Positions 1-7,717 are shown, counted from the first letter of the stretch. The stretch is DNA of 64,000 bases from JBKEDC01 sp047975205 (GCA_047975205.1 JBKEDC010000012.1:186001-250000); one strand, 5' to 3'. Numbers and translations: made by a program. The notes: generated by a model not told the origin, from the letters alone.

Positions 1-399
1 GGTAGTTGACCAATTCATAATCTCTTTTAATTCATTCCAATAAGACACTTCTTCAAACTCTAAATGTTCTACAGGTGCACCGGTGATGATTAATCCATCA
101 TACTTTTCATGTTTAATTTCATCAAATGTCTTATAGAATGCAGTAATATGTTCTGCTGAAGTATTACTATGTGTATGATTTTTTATTTTTATGAAGTCAA
201 TTTTAATTTGAAGAGGTGTATTTGAAAGCACTCTTAATAAATCTGTTTCCGTAGCAATCTTTAATGGCATTAAGTTTAGAATAGCAATTTTCAGTGGACG
301 AATATCTTGGCTATTCGCTCTAGATTCATCGATGACAAATATATTCTCTTTTTGGAGCAATTCAATAGCCGGCAATTTATCTGGAATATTTAAAGGCAT
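1..399 (-). CDS. metA: Homoserine O-acyltransferase MetA (partial, N-terminal 133 residues)
   Basis: Transfers an acyl group to the hydroxyl of homoserine, the first committed step of methionine synthesis in the cytoplasm. The reading frame starts at ATG 399 and runs off the window, so the catalytic Cys/His/Glu region is not visible. The visible part matches MetA from residue 1: MPLNIPDKLPAIELL, then RPLKIAILNLMP, LLRVLSNTPLQ and the GAPVEHLEF segment. Residue 111 is Glu, the residue known from Bacillus MetA to select acetyl-CoA, whereas E. coli has Gly and uses succinyl-CoA. The adjacent metY, an O-acetylhomoserine enzyme, agrees with acetyl use. It lies 54 bp downstream of metY on the same strand and is probably the last visible gene of that operon. 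Confidence 0.9.
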   Translation of the reverse strand, partial: MPLNIPDKLPAIELLQKENIFVIDESRANSQDIRPLKIAILNLMPLKIATETDLLRVLSNTPLQIKIDFIKIKNHTHSNTSAEHITAFYKTFDEIKHEKYDGLIITGAPVEHLEFEEVSYWNELKEIMNWSTT

Positions 400-453
400 G
401 AAATCTTTATTTAATGTGTCTATATTCTAAAGATTAAACTTTATATGTTTAAA

Positions 454-1734
454 CTATATTTTAGCTAACGCTTGCTCAAAATCTGCAATAATGTCATCAA
501 TGTGTTCAATACCAACAGATACTCTTAATAAGGCTGGATAGACTCCTGCTGCTTTTTGAGACTCCGAAGATAATTGTTGATGTGTAGTTGCTGCAGGTTG
601 TATTATTAAGGTTTTAGCATCTCCAACATTAGCTAAATGAATTGCAATTTCTAAGTTTTCCACTAGTTTCTTAGCTTCTTCAACACCTCCTTTAACTATG
701 AATGATAACATTCCACCGGCACCTCTAGTAAGATATTTTCGGGCTAGTTCATATGATGGACTACTTTTTAAACCCGGATAATTCACTGATTCAACCTTAG
801 GATGCTTCTCTAACCACTCGGCTAGTTTAGCAGCATTCTCTACATGCCGCTCTAAACGCAATGATAATGTTTCAATCCCTTGTAATAGTAAAAATGAATT
901 AAAAGGACTTTGAGCAGGACCAAAATCACGCAAAGCAACAGTCCTAGCATTGATGATGAATGCAATATTTCCAAAAGTTTCCCAAAAGTTTAGTCCATGA
1001 TAGGCTTCATTTGGTTCCGATAGTTTTGGAAATTTTCCATTTCCCCAATTATAGTTGCCTCCATCAATAATTACCCCACCTAAAGAAGTTCCATGACCGC
1101 CAATCCACTTAGTCGCAGATTCAACAACAATATTTGCACCGTGTTCCAACGGTCTGAATAAATAACCTCCTCCGGCAAATGTATTATCAACAATAAAAGG
1201 AATATCATACTTTTGAGCAATAGCCGCAATAGCATCAAAATCCGGAATTATAAATCCGGGGTTACCAATCGTTTCTAAATAAATAGCTCGTGTGTTTTCA
1301 TCAATTAGTTCCTCAAATGATTTTGGTTCTAAATCAGTCGTAAATTTTGTTTGGATACCAAACCCTTTAAATGTAACACTAAATTGGCTATAAGTTCCCC
1401 CATACAAATAAGGTGAACTGATAATATTTTGTCCACTTTCTAGAAGTGTAGCAATAGTTAAAAATTGAGCTGAATGCCCGGAGCTGGCAGCCAACGCCGC
1501 AACACCGCTTTCAAGAGCTGCTATTCGTTTCTCAAACACATCTGTTGTCGGGTTTTGTAATCGAGTGTATATATTCCCAAACTCTTTTAGAGCAAATAAG
1601 TTAGCCGCATGCTCAGGACTGTTAAATTTATACGAACTAGTTTGGTAAATAGGTACTGCCGCTGACCCTGTTGTAGGATCAGGTTCTTGACCTGCATGTA
1701 ATTGTAAGGTCTCAAATTTCATATTTTTTGTCAT
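454..1734 (-). CDS. metY: O-acetylhomoserine sulfhydrylase / aminocarboxypropyltransferase
   Basis: PLP enzyme of the Cys/Met metabolism family that replaces the acetyl group of O-acetylhomoserine with sulfide (giving homocysteine) or methanethiol. The 426 residues are the usual length of MetY, longer than the 380-400 of MetB or MetC. Visible motifs are IYTRLQNPTTD near residue 55, the substrate-binding ASSGHSAQ near 83, IVDNTF with Asp183, and the PLP lysine in ESATKWIGGHG (Lys209). The start ATG 1734 gives the usual MKFETLQLHAGQ beginning after four extra residues; Met5 is an alternative. It sits between the aspartokinase-like gene (29 bp upstream) and metA, so all three are probably one transcript. 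Confidence 0.95.
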   Translation of the reverse strand: MTKNMKFETLQLHAGQEPDPTTGSAAVPIYQTSSYKFNSPEHAANLFALKEFGNIYTRLQNPTTDVFEKRIAALESGVAALAASSGHSAQFLTIATLLESGQNIISSPYLYGGTYSQFSVTFKGFGIQTKFTTDLEPKSFEELIDENTRAIYLETIGNPGFIIPDFDAIAAIAQKYDIPFIVDNTFAGGGYLFRPLEHGANIVVESATKWIGGHGTSLGGVIIDGGNYNWGNGKFPKLSEPNEAYHGLNFWETFGNIAFIINARTVALRDFGPAQSPFNSFLLLQGIETLSLRLERHVENAAKLAEWLEKHPKVESVNYPGLKSSPSYELARKYLTRGAGGMLSFIVKGGVEEAKKLVENLEIAIHLANVGDAKTLIIQPAATTHQQLSSESQKAAGVYPALLRVSVGIEHIDDIIADFEQALAKI

Positions 1735-1763
1735 AATGATACGTGTAAAATTGATCGACTACT

Positions 1764-3104
1764 TTATTTAAAAAATGTTTTATGAATCTCTTTTATTGCT
1801 TTTTCTTCATCATTTTCATTTACGATAATATAGCTTACTAAATCAGAAGCTCCGGATCCACTTAAGAGTACATTTGTTTGGATATTAGCCATAGCTGTGA
1901 AAAGATTGGAAGAAATGCCGTGTATGTTTTGCATTCCATGTCCAATAATAGCAATTAAGGTCACATTATCTTTAACTTCGAATTCACAAATTGATAATAA
2001 GTCTAAATCAGCTATTATCTTTTCAGCTAGTTGGATATCTTGTTTTTCAATAATGAAATTAATACTTGTTTGAGCAGTAATGACTGATCGAATATTAATA
2101 TCATTATGATGCAATGAAGTAGTAATTTTTGCTAATATCCCTGATTTAACTCCAACTCCTGAACCATTAAGCTTAACTATGGCAATATCATTGGTATATG
2201 CAATACTTTTTACAACTTCCAAATTAATTTTTTCAGTTGAAGATATTTTAGTAGCTAAATTTCGACCATTAATATCGATATGATACACCTCTATTGGAAT
2301 ATTATTATATAACAATGGATCTACAATACGAGGATGAATATTAAGACAAGAATCAAAATATGCCAATTCGGAGGCTTCTGCATAACTAAGCTCATCAATT
2401 AGCTTAGCATCGGGTATGATTCGAGGATCTGCAGTTCTAAAAGGAGTATCGATATTCCATAATTCTAATCTTTCAGCATTGAGCAGAGAGGCAAGAGCAG
2501 AAGCAGTGTAATCTGCTGCTTGAAATCCCGTTCGCACTGTTCTGCCTGACTTACTAATACCATGAGATCCCGGAACAATATTTATATTTTCTAATATTGA
2601 TACGTTTAGATTTTGTAAATCATTCTGCAATAAAATAGTTGCATTACTATACTCTTCTGTAACCATTAGTCTCAATTCCTCGGGAGTAATATATTTGTTT
2701 GCAATACCATTTGTTTTTATGTACTCACTGAAAATAAGAGCTGACATTTTATCTATATATGAAAGCATTTTATCTAGAAGCATAGGAGAGAGGCTTCCCG
2801 TGTAATTCACACCTTTAAGGAGCGTTTCTATACATTTAATCAAATTATTAATTTCATCTGTTTTCTCAATATTATAGGAATCAATTAAATTGGAAATATC
2901 CGATTTAACGGCATTTATTATAAGATTGGAATCAGCTCGATTATCTACTAAGATATGGGCAACAGAGAAAACTGAACTTAATATATTCTTAGAGGCAGCT
3001 ACAACTATAATGTGATTTTCGGAATTAGACAAACGTGTTAGATTACGAAGCGTAAGTTCACTATTTAAACTATTTTCATTTAGATGAATGACAGTATTAG
3101 ACAT
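1764..3104 (-). CDS. ThrA-type aspartokinase homologue with degenerate active site and two ACT domains
   Basis: Homologous along its whole 446 residues to the aspartokinase half of ThrA: kinase fold 1-300, then two ACT regulatory domains (about 310-370 and 380-446, the latter with LIAIIGHGMQNIHGISSNLF). The catalytic positions are eroded. The N-terminal KFGGTS nucleotide loop is replaced by IHLNENS, the RGEKMS segment reads YIDKMS (Glu to Asp118), and the usual LGRxGSDY reads TGFQAADY, keeping Asp198 but losing the Arg. A stop codon lies three codons upstream of ATG 3104, so the missing motif is not a start-site error. Inference: a non-catalytic amino-acid-sensing relative or a decaying kinase rather than the main aspartokinase. 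It is first in the methionine operon behind the Met-rich leader. Automatic annotation would call it lysC or thrA. Confidence 0.8.
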   Translation of the reverse strand: MSNTVIHLNENSLNSELTLRNLTRLSNSENHIIVVAASKNILSSVFSVAHILVDNRADSNLIINAVKSDISNLIDSYNIEKTDEINNLIKCIETLLKGVNYTGSLSPMLLDKMLSYIDKMSALIFSEYIKTNGIANKYITPEELRLMVTEEYSNATILLQNDLQNLNVSILENINIVPGSHGISKSGRTVRTGFQAADYTASALASLLNAERLELWNIDTPFRTADPRIIPDAKLIDELSYAEASELAYFDSCLNIHPRIVDPLLYNNIPIEVYHIDINGRNLATKISSTEKINLEVVKSIAYTNDIAIVKLNGSGVGVKSGILAKITTSLHHNDINIRSVITAQTSINFIIEKQDIQLAEKIIADLDLLSICEFEVKDNVTLIAIIGHGMQNIHGISSNLFTAMANIQTNVLLSGSGASDLVSYIIVNENDEEKAIKEIHKTFFK

Positions 3105-3166
3105 GACAATTCAGATTTTAATGAGATCAAGAAAGAAGAAAAATGAGATTTATTATAATGAGGAAG

Positions 3167-3248
3167 GCCTTCAGACTGTAAATTACAAAAGCATACAGCT
3201 TGAAGGCTATCGCATCGACATGTTATACGATAGCGTAGATAGACTGTA
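3167..3248 (-). promoter_or_regulatory. Structured 5' leader with mutually exclusive hairpins before the met operon
   Basis: Read on the minus strand, hairpin A is CTATCG/CGATAG (3233-3228 with 3212-3207) and spans the last Met codons of the leader peptide. Hairpin B is GCCTTCA-AG-CTGTA with TACAG-TC-TGAAGGC (3207-3194 with 3180-3167, 13-nt loop). The octamer TACAGTCT occurs twice, at 3248-3241 and 3180-3173, so the CTGTA arm at 3198-3194 can pair with either copy. This allows alternative folding controlled by ribosome position. Hairpin B lacks an immediate U-tract, so classical intrinsic termination is not evident. No SAM-I or SAM-II riboswitch consensus is present. Confidence 0.5.
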
Positions 3249-3287
3249 GAAGATTTTATTTTGGTAATCAAGTATCATTCTCATCAT
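3207..3287 (-). CDS. Putative Met-rich leader peptide (26 aa) of the methionine operon
   Basis: A short frame beginning ATG ATG AGA ATG at 3287 and ending in TAG at 3207-3209. It encodes 26 residues of which five are Met: it starts MMRM and ends NMSMR. Two Met codons (codons 23 and 25) lie directly before the stop and inside hairpin 3207-3233. The start is about 9 nt past a well-formed TAnnTTTG box, so it would be translated almost leaderless. Position, Met content and flanking alternative hairpins resemble amino-acid attenuator leaders. It is too short for coding statistics, so this is an inference from arrangement. Confidence 0.45.
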   Translation of the reverse strand: MMRMILDYQNKIFYSLSTLSYNMSMR

Positions 3288-3295
3288 GGTGAGTA

Positions 3296-3326
3296 CAAAC
3301 ATAAGACAAGATTTTTTTGTTTACAA
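3296..3326 (-). promoter_or_regulatory. Bacteroidota-type promoter of the met operon
   Basis: TATGTTTG at 3303-3296 on the minus strand fits the TAnnTTTG box, and TTG at 3326-3324 lies 20 bp upstream, the expected -33 spacing. Transcription would begin around 3290, a few bases before the leader-peptide ATG at 3287 and about 185 nt before the aspartokinase-like gene. The 3105-3426 interval holds this promoter and the leader and no larger gene. Confidence 0.5.
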
Positions 3327-3426
3327 GAAATTGAAATTAAAACTAATGATTATATCTTCTATTTATCATAATATAAATTATGAGTATTATATAATGAGAT
3401 TAAAAGCATCCGCATATAAGTTTAAT

Positions 3427-4761
3427 CTAAGTGTTGAAATTAAATACATTGCTTTCAATATTAGCTAAAGACACTTCTTCGGTCATAAAATAATTAAATA
3501 AATCTTGATCCGGCCATGATTTCGTTTTCTTTATGATTGTAGTCATCAAGTAATTTATATTTCGTTCTAATTTATTCCCTTTCCAATTACTGGAATTAGA
3601 AAGAAAAATCCAAGTATAACCGTTTTTCATTCTTTTAATTGTAGCTATTGTTCCGGCCATACTTCCTGTGCGTACCCAATCGCCATTGTTGTAAATCGAA
3701 CGCCACCCAAGGGGTCCCTGAGTGGATATATTGCTTGTCATTTCATTAATACTCTCAGGAGTCAAAATATCAGGGACTGAACTCTGGCCATCAACAAGAG
3801 TAATAAGTTTTGCTAATTCTACAGCAGAGCAAATCCATCCTCCTGCAGAGCCTAATAATTCTATGGAATTTCCACCATTAGCTTTCGAAACAAAAACTCC
3901 GGAACCATCAAAACAAGGAACGGTGTCATTCTCTTCTCCAACCCAATAATTAACTTCATTGAATCGTTTATGGTTTTGAAAAGATGAACCAATATGCATA
4001 TCAAAAATCCCATTAGGGATAAAAATATTCTCTTTAATATAGCTCTCATAACTTTCTCCACTCACTGAAGATATAATATCCGCCAGAAACATGTAACCCA
4101 TGTTGGAGTAAGCATATCTTGTGCCCGGATAATACGACAAACGCCTATTTGCAACAAATTTATAATAACTATACATTGTTGCAGGAGCCTCATCTTGTAC
4201 CAGTTCTGCAATCTTTAACGGGATAAATGCCGGATCGCCGAATCGTTGAGACCATCCGGCTGAATGGGATAAAAGCTCTCGAACTGTTATTTTGTAAAGA
4301 CGTTTGTCTCGAACCTCATTAAACACCGGATTATTCAAAATTGCATCAGGACCGAATACTTTGTCATCTAAGTTTATTTTTCCTTCTTCTACAAGATGCA
4401 TTATCCCTATCGCTGTGATAAGCTTAGAAACACTTGCAACTCGGAATAAAGAGCCGGGCTGCACTTCATTATATTCTTTATCTGCAATGCCAAATCCGTG
4501 AGCATATACTAATCTTTCATCTTTAACAACTGCTATTGAAGCTCCCTTTAAATTCCATTTTTTTAAGAAGCGTGTTACTTCTTTCATTATATAAGCTGAT
4601 TTGCTAAAATCTGATAAATCATTCGTAATTCGATCATTTAATCCCTGCTGTTCTATCTTATATATAGGAGTAGCAATATGATTGCAAGAATACACGTTTA
4701 TAATAACTAATGCAAACAGTACGAAAAATGATATTATAACTTTTTGCTTTCTATTTTTCAC
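3427..4761 (-). CDS. Serine hydrolase of the class C beta-lactamase / penicillin-binding family, lipoprotein
   Basis: A predicted exported enzyme of the AmpC/PBP4* superfamily, which includes beta-lactamases, D-Ala-D-Ala peptidases and esterases. The N-terminus has a hydrophobic segment (residues 8-25) ending in VYSC with Cys26, so it is probably an outer-membrane-tethered lipoprotein. The catalytic SxxK is S110-V-S-K113 (RVASVSKLITA), and the YxN motif is Y218-S-N220 (YAYSNMGY). A third motif may be RTGSMAG near the C-terminus. The start is GTG 4761, seven bases after the pyrD stop, so it is probably cotranscribed with pyrKD although the activities are unrelated. Substrate cannot be told; true beta-lactamase activity is only one option. 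Confidence 0.8.
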   Translation of the reverse strand: MKNRKQKVIISFFVLFALVIINVYSCNHIATPIYKIEQQGLNDRITNDLSDFSKSAYIMKEVTRFLKKWNLKGASIAVVKDERLVYAHGFGIADKEYNEVQPGSLFRVASVSKLITAIGIMHLVEEGKINLDDKVFGPDAILNNPVFNEVRDKRLYKITVRELLSHSAGWSQRFGDPAFIPLKIAELVQDEAPATMYSYYKFVANRRLSYYPGTRYAYSNMGYMFLADIISSVSGESYESYIKENIFIPNGIFDMHIGSSFQNHKRFNEVNYWVGEENDTVPCFDGSGVFVSKANGGNSIELLGSAGGWICSAVELAKLITLVDGQSSVPDILTPESINEMTSNISTQGPLGWRSIYNNGDWVRTGSMAGTIATIKRMKNGYTWIFLSNSSNWKGNKLERNINYLMTTIIKKTKSWPDQDLFNYFMTEEVSLANIESNVFNFNT

Positions 4762-4768
4762 GTGTTAT

Positions 4769-5680
4769 TTACCTTTCGAGTGCTCCAATAATATCATTCA
4801 CTGAGGAAAAATTATTTTTTTCTAGATATGCCTCAATTCCATTTGCTATTTTAATTGGATTTTGTGGATCTAGAAAAATCGAAGTTCCCACCTGTATGGC
4901 TGTTGCTCCCGCAAGTAAAAATTCTAAAGCGTCTTCAGCAGTAGTAATGCCTCCAAGTCCTATAACTGGAATATTTACAGCTTGAGCAACTTGCCAAACC
5001 ATTCGCAGAGCTATTGGTTTAATTGCCGGACCGGATAATCCTCCTGTAACCGTTGATAATTTTGGGCGACGTTTGTTCACATCGACAGCCATTCCCAAAA
5101 AAGTATTAACTAGCGATACGGAATCAGCACCCTCTGCTTCAACAGCTCTAGCTATCTCTGCTATATTAGTAACGTTTGGAGAAAGTTTCACGATAAGTGG
5201 CTTATCATAAGCTCGGCGAACAGCTTTTACTACATTGGCTGCCGATTGACAGTTCACTCCAAAGGCCATTCCTCCTTCTTTTACATTCGGACAGCTAATA
5301 TTTAGTTCTATAGCCGGAATTTTATCTAAATTATTTACCTGTTCAGTGAGAGATACATATTCTTCAATTGAAGATCCGTTTACGTTTACAATAAAATTGG
5401 AATCAACATCTTTGATATTCGGGTAAATATTCTTGATGAAATTATTTATTCCTTTATTTTGAAGCCCCACGGCATTAAGCATCCCCGATGGGGTTTCAGC
5501 CATTCTCGGATAGTTGTTACCCTCTCTAGGCTTTAAAGTTGTGCCTTTCATGATAACGCCACCCAATTCTGCCAAGTTTATAAAATCGGCTATCTCTTCT
5601 CCAAAACCACAGGTGCCGGAAGCTGTAAGCACAGGATTCTTAAATTTTAGGTCTTTTATATTAACTGATAAATCTACCAT
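4769..5680 (-). CDS. pyrD: Dihydroorotate dehydrogenase B, catalytic subunit
   Basis: FMN enzyme oxidising dihydroorotate to orotate in pyrimidine synthesis. At 303 residues it has class 1B features: ASGTCGFG near residue 20, MKGTT with Lys45, NAVGLQNKG near 69, and the catalytic-base cysteine in NISCPNVKEGG (Cys130). C-terminal phosphate-binding segments are GLGGI and GATAIQVGT. Its start overlaps the 3' end of pyrK by 7 nt, which fits the obligate PyrD-PyrK heterotetramer using NAD+ through an iron-sulfur subunit. Cytoplasmic. It differs from the DHOD-like paralogue at 55.0-56.0 kb, which lacks the Cys base. Confidence 0.96.
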   Translation of the reverse strand: MVDLSVNIKDLKFKNPVLTASGTCGFGEEIADFINLAELGGVIMKGTTLKPREGNNYPRMAETPSGMLNAVGLQNKGINNFIKNIYPNIKDVDSNFIVNVNGSSIEEYVSLTEQVNNLDKIPAIELNISCPNVKEGGMAFGVNCQSAANVVKAVRRAYDKPLIVKLSPNVTNIAEIARAVEAEGADSVSLVNTFLGMAVDVNKRRPKLSTVTGGLSGPAIKPIALRMVWQVAQAVNIPVIGLGGITTAEDALEFLLAGATAIQVGTSIFLDPQNPIKIANGIEAYLEKNNFSSVNDIIGALER

Positions 5681-6447
5681 TCTAAATCATTTATGTTAAA
5701 CACGGGTCCTTCGGAGCATACACATTGATTCCCTTTCTTAGTTTTTTCTACACAGCATAAACAAGCTCCAAATCCACAAGCCATCATGTTTTCTAATGAA
5801 ACCTCACAAAAAACTTGTTTCTCATAAGCACTGGCTGCAATAGCTCGCATCATTACTTCAGGGCCACAAGTGTATATTTTATCAAAACGAGAAAAATTTT
5901 CTGTATATATGCTGTGGTTAGTAACATATCCCTTCTCCCCTATGCTTCCATCTTCTGAGGTTTTATGTATAAGTCCAAATTGTTCATAAAGCGAAGAATC
6001 GATATGATCTGCGATAGAACGAGCTCCAAGTAATAAGTGAACTTGTTCTTTAGGGAGCCTACAATTCTTGGCTAGATTCAACATAGGAGCAACGCCGCTC
6101 CCTCCTCCAATGAGAAGTATTCTATCATTGGGATTAGGAAGAGTGAATCCATTACCCAAAGGGAATATTACACTTATTTTTTCACCCTTTTCATAAGAGG
6201 TTATCACCTTAGAGGCTCGTCCTAATATTTTAATTAGGAATGAAATCCGATTAGTATCATAATCTGCATCTAAAATGGAAAATGGGCGTCTCAAAAAAGT
6301 TTCTGTAGATTTTTTAATTTCTACATTAGCAAATTGTCCCGGTTTTATATGTGGTAGATGACAATCAGATTCTAATATCAATTCAAAGTTGTCGTGATTC
6401 AACTGAGTATTCTCAACTAAGAGTAGTTCTCGAATAACCTTTTTCAT
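5674..6447 (-). CDS. pyrK: Dihydroorotate dehydrogenase B, electron transfer subunit
   Basis: Ferredoxin-reductase-type subunit that passes electrons from PyrD's FMN through a 2Fe-2S cluster and FAD to NAD+. The 257 residues show the FAD motif RRPFS (53-57), the nucleotide-binding GGGSGVAPM (114-122), a NAD-site CGPEVMM (194-200) and the C-terminal cluster cysteines Cys224, Cys229, Cys232 and probably Cys244 in the family pattern. It begins 38 bp after the XRE regulator and overlaps pyrD, so these genes are likely one transcript. Confidence 0.95.
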   Translation of the reverse strand: MKKVIRELLLVENTQLNHDNFELILESDCHLPHIKPGQFANVEIKKSTETFLRRPFSILDADYDTNRISFLIKILGRASKVITSYEKGEKISVIFPLGNGFTLPNPNDRILLIGGGSGVAPMLNLAKNCRLPKEQVHLLLGARSIADHIDSSLYEQFGLIHKTSEDGSIGEKGYVTNHSIYTENFSRFDKIYTCGPEVMMRAIAASAYEKQVFCEVSLENMMACGFGACLCCVEKTKKGNQCVCSEGPVFNINDLEW

Positions 6448-6485
6448 ACATTACTATTTGTTTGTATGCAAAGATAATCTTTTAC

Positions 6486-6938
6486 TTAATTTCTAGGATA
6501 ATATTCTTCAAATGTTTGATCAGAATAAAACGTGACTATACGTATAATGTGTCGCGTTTGGATACTCTCCGGAGATTTACTTTCGTTATTTAATAATTCT
6601 TGTTGTGTATCAGATGATTTACATTTGTAAATACTCGATTTTTCTATCAATTCTGTAGGTTTAGACTCTTGTGGAACATCAAATAAACTGTTTTGTATTC
6701 GTACGTTGTCCTCCTCTTTTTGATATTCAGAGTCTAGCATGGTTCCTTTACCTAACAATAGCCATCGTGCATTTATTTCAGGATAATAGTTTAGTATTTT
6801 CTCAATAAAGGGTTGACTCGGATTATTCCTTCCATTCAACACATGACTCACATTAGAAGGTTGTACTCCAATTGCATTTGCAAATTCAGTTGCTGTAATT
6901 CCTTTATAGTCTAATATTAACCGTATTCTAGAATTCAT
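6486..6938 (-). CDS. XRE-family helix-turn-helix regulator
   Basis: A 150-residue protein with an N-terminal lambda-repressor-like HTH (residues 1-65: MNSRIRLILDYKG, then TATEFANAIGVQPSNVSHVLNGR) followed by a short conserved WLLLGKGTML stretch and a low-complexity, polar C-terminal half. I chose ATG 6938; an upstream TTG adds eight residues that do not fit the family. This type is common in Bacteroidota and usually lacks an assigned ligand. It leads the pyrK-pyrD-hydrolase gene set, and the palindromes upstream suggest it may regulate itself, but nothing in the sequence links it to pyrimidines. Confidence 0.85.
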   Translation of the reverse strand: MNSRIRLILDYKGITATEFANAIGVQPSNVSHVLNGRNNPSQPFIEKILNYYPEINARWLLLGKGTMLDSEYQKEEDNVRIQNSLFDVPQESKPTELIEKSSIYKCKSSDTQQELLNNESKSPESIQTRHIIRIVTFYSDQTFEEYYPRN

Positions 6939-6959
6939 ATATGTGATTTTTACATTACA

Positions 6960-6967
6960 CAAATATA
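6960..6967 (-). promoter_or_regulatory. TAnnTTTG box of the XRE gene
   Basis: Minus-strand TATATTTG, 22 bp before ATG 6938. The expected -33 region overlaps the palindrome at 6992-7001, which would suit repression by a bound regulator. No separate TTG element is visible. Confidence 0.4.
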
Positions 6968-6991
6968 CATTTATTTTGTTGATTTGTAAAA

Positions 6992-7024
6992 TACATATGT
7001 AATTTCATGAAATATACAAATGTA
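6992..7024. promoter_or_regulatory. Candidate operator pair: TACATATGTA and TACAAATGTA
   Basis: A perfect 10-bp palindrome TACATATGTA (6992-7001) and a near-palindrome TACAAATGTA (7015-7024) have centres 23 bp apart, about two helical turns. The second form recurs at 7380-7389. They lie just upstream of the XRE gene's promoter box. Autoregulation is inferred; such words are not rare in AT-rich DNA. Confidence 0.35.
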
Positions 7025-7569
7025 CCGTGTTCTGTCAATTATACACTTTATGTGCTTATATCTAAGATTATAACTTCGTATTTTAGTTTTACAAAAACTA
7101 GTATTAGTCTGATTATCAATTATTTTCATGTAATACTATATTATTATAGAGAGATATTATTATTGTTTTTACAAGAGTTCAGATAAATACTTTAATAAAC
7201 TGAATTAAATATCTGATTAAGTGTGCTATATGTAAATTTAACTAATAGAAATGAAATGATAATATGATTAGATAGATATGTAATTCTCATCAAATGATAG
7301 ATCTATTAATAGCTGTTTGATTAGATTTGTATTGTATTTATTTGTAATTACTAAAATTAATAATACACTATTTTATGAGTACAAATGTAATTTTATAATT
7401 TTAAAATTTACAATATTATATTACATATTCATTTTTCTCATGACTTGTTTAATATTAATCGTTTTAAGTACTGTTTCAGCCCTCTATTTTTAATACTAAA
7501 GACTATTGTCAATTGATATACAATAAATTATATATTATAATCACTCCTAATTTTAGGTTTTTATCATCA

Positions 7570-7717
7570 TTACAATGTCATAATTGCATCGCTAATTAAT
7601 TTTTCTCTCAATTATGACATTGTAATTCTCTTCCCCGACCTGTTTTAGCTTATTTGTAATGCGATAATTGCTTCAGCTTTTGATTTTCTACTTAATTATA
7701 ATATTATTATTCGCTCT
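7570..7717. repeat. Two tandem 84-bp units, each an inverted repeat
   Basis: Unit 1 contains a perfect 17-bp inverted repeat: TTACAATGTCATAATTG (7570-7586) and its complement (7609-7625) around a 22-nt loop. Unit 2 is a diverged copy exactly 84 bp later: ATAATTGC at 7580-7587 recurs at 7664-7671, and AATTATGACATTGTAATT at 7610-7627 recurs as AATTATAATATTATTATT at 7694-7711. Unit 2 has lost much of its arm pairing. It could be a palindromic dispersed repeat, a small-RNA locus or a protein-binding array. Confidence 0.6.

Noticed and set aside
3080..3271. 63-residue minus-strand frame overlapping the aspartokinase-like start
   Set aside because: Cys-rich, low-quality translation in the structured leader, overlapping the next gene out of frame; the 26-codon leader frame is better placed.
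3105..3300. SAM riboswitch upstream of the met operon
   Set aside because: Neither the SAM-I core nor the SAM-II pseudoknot consensus can be found; the hairpins and Met-rich frame explain the region better.
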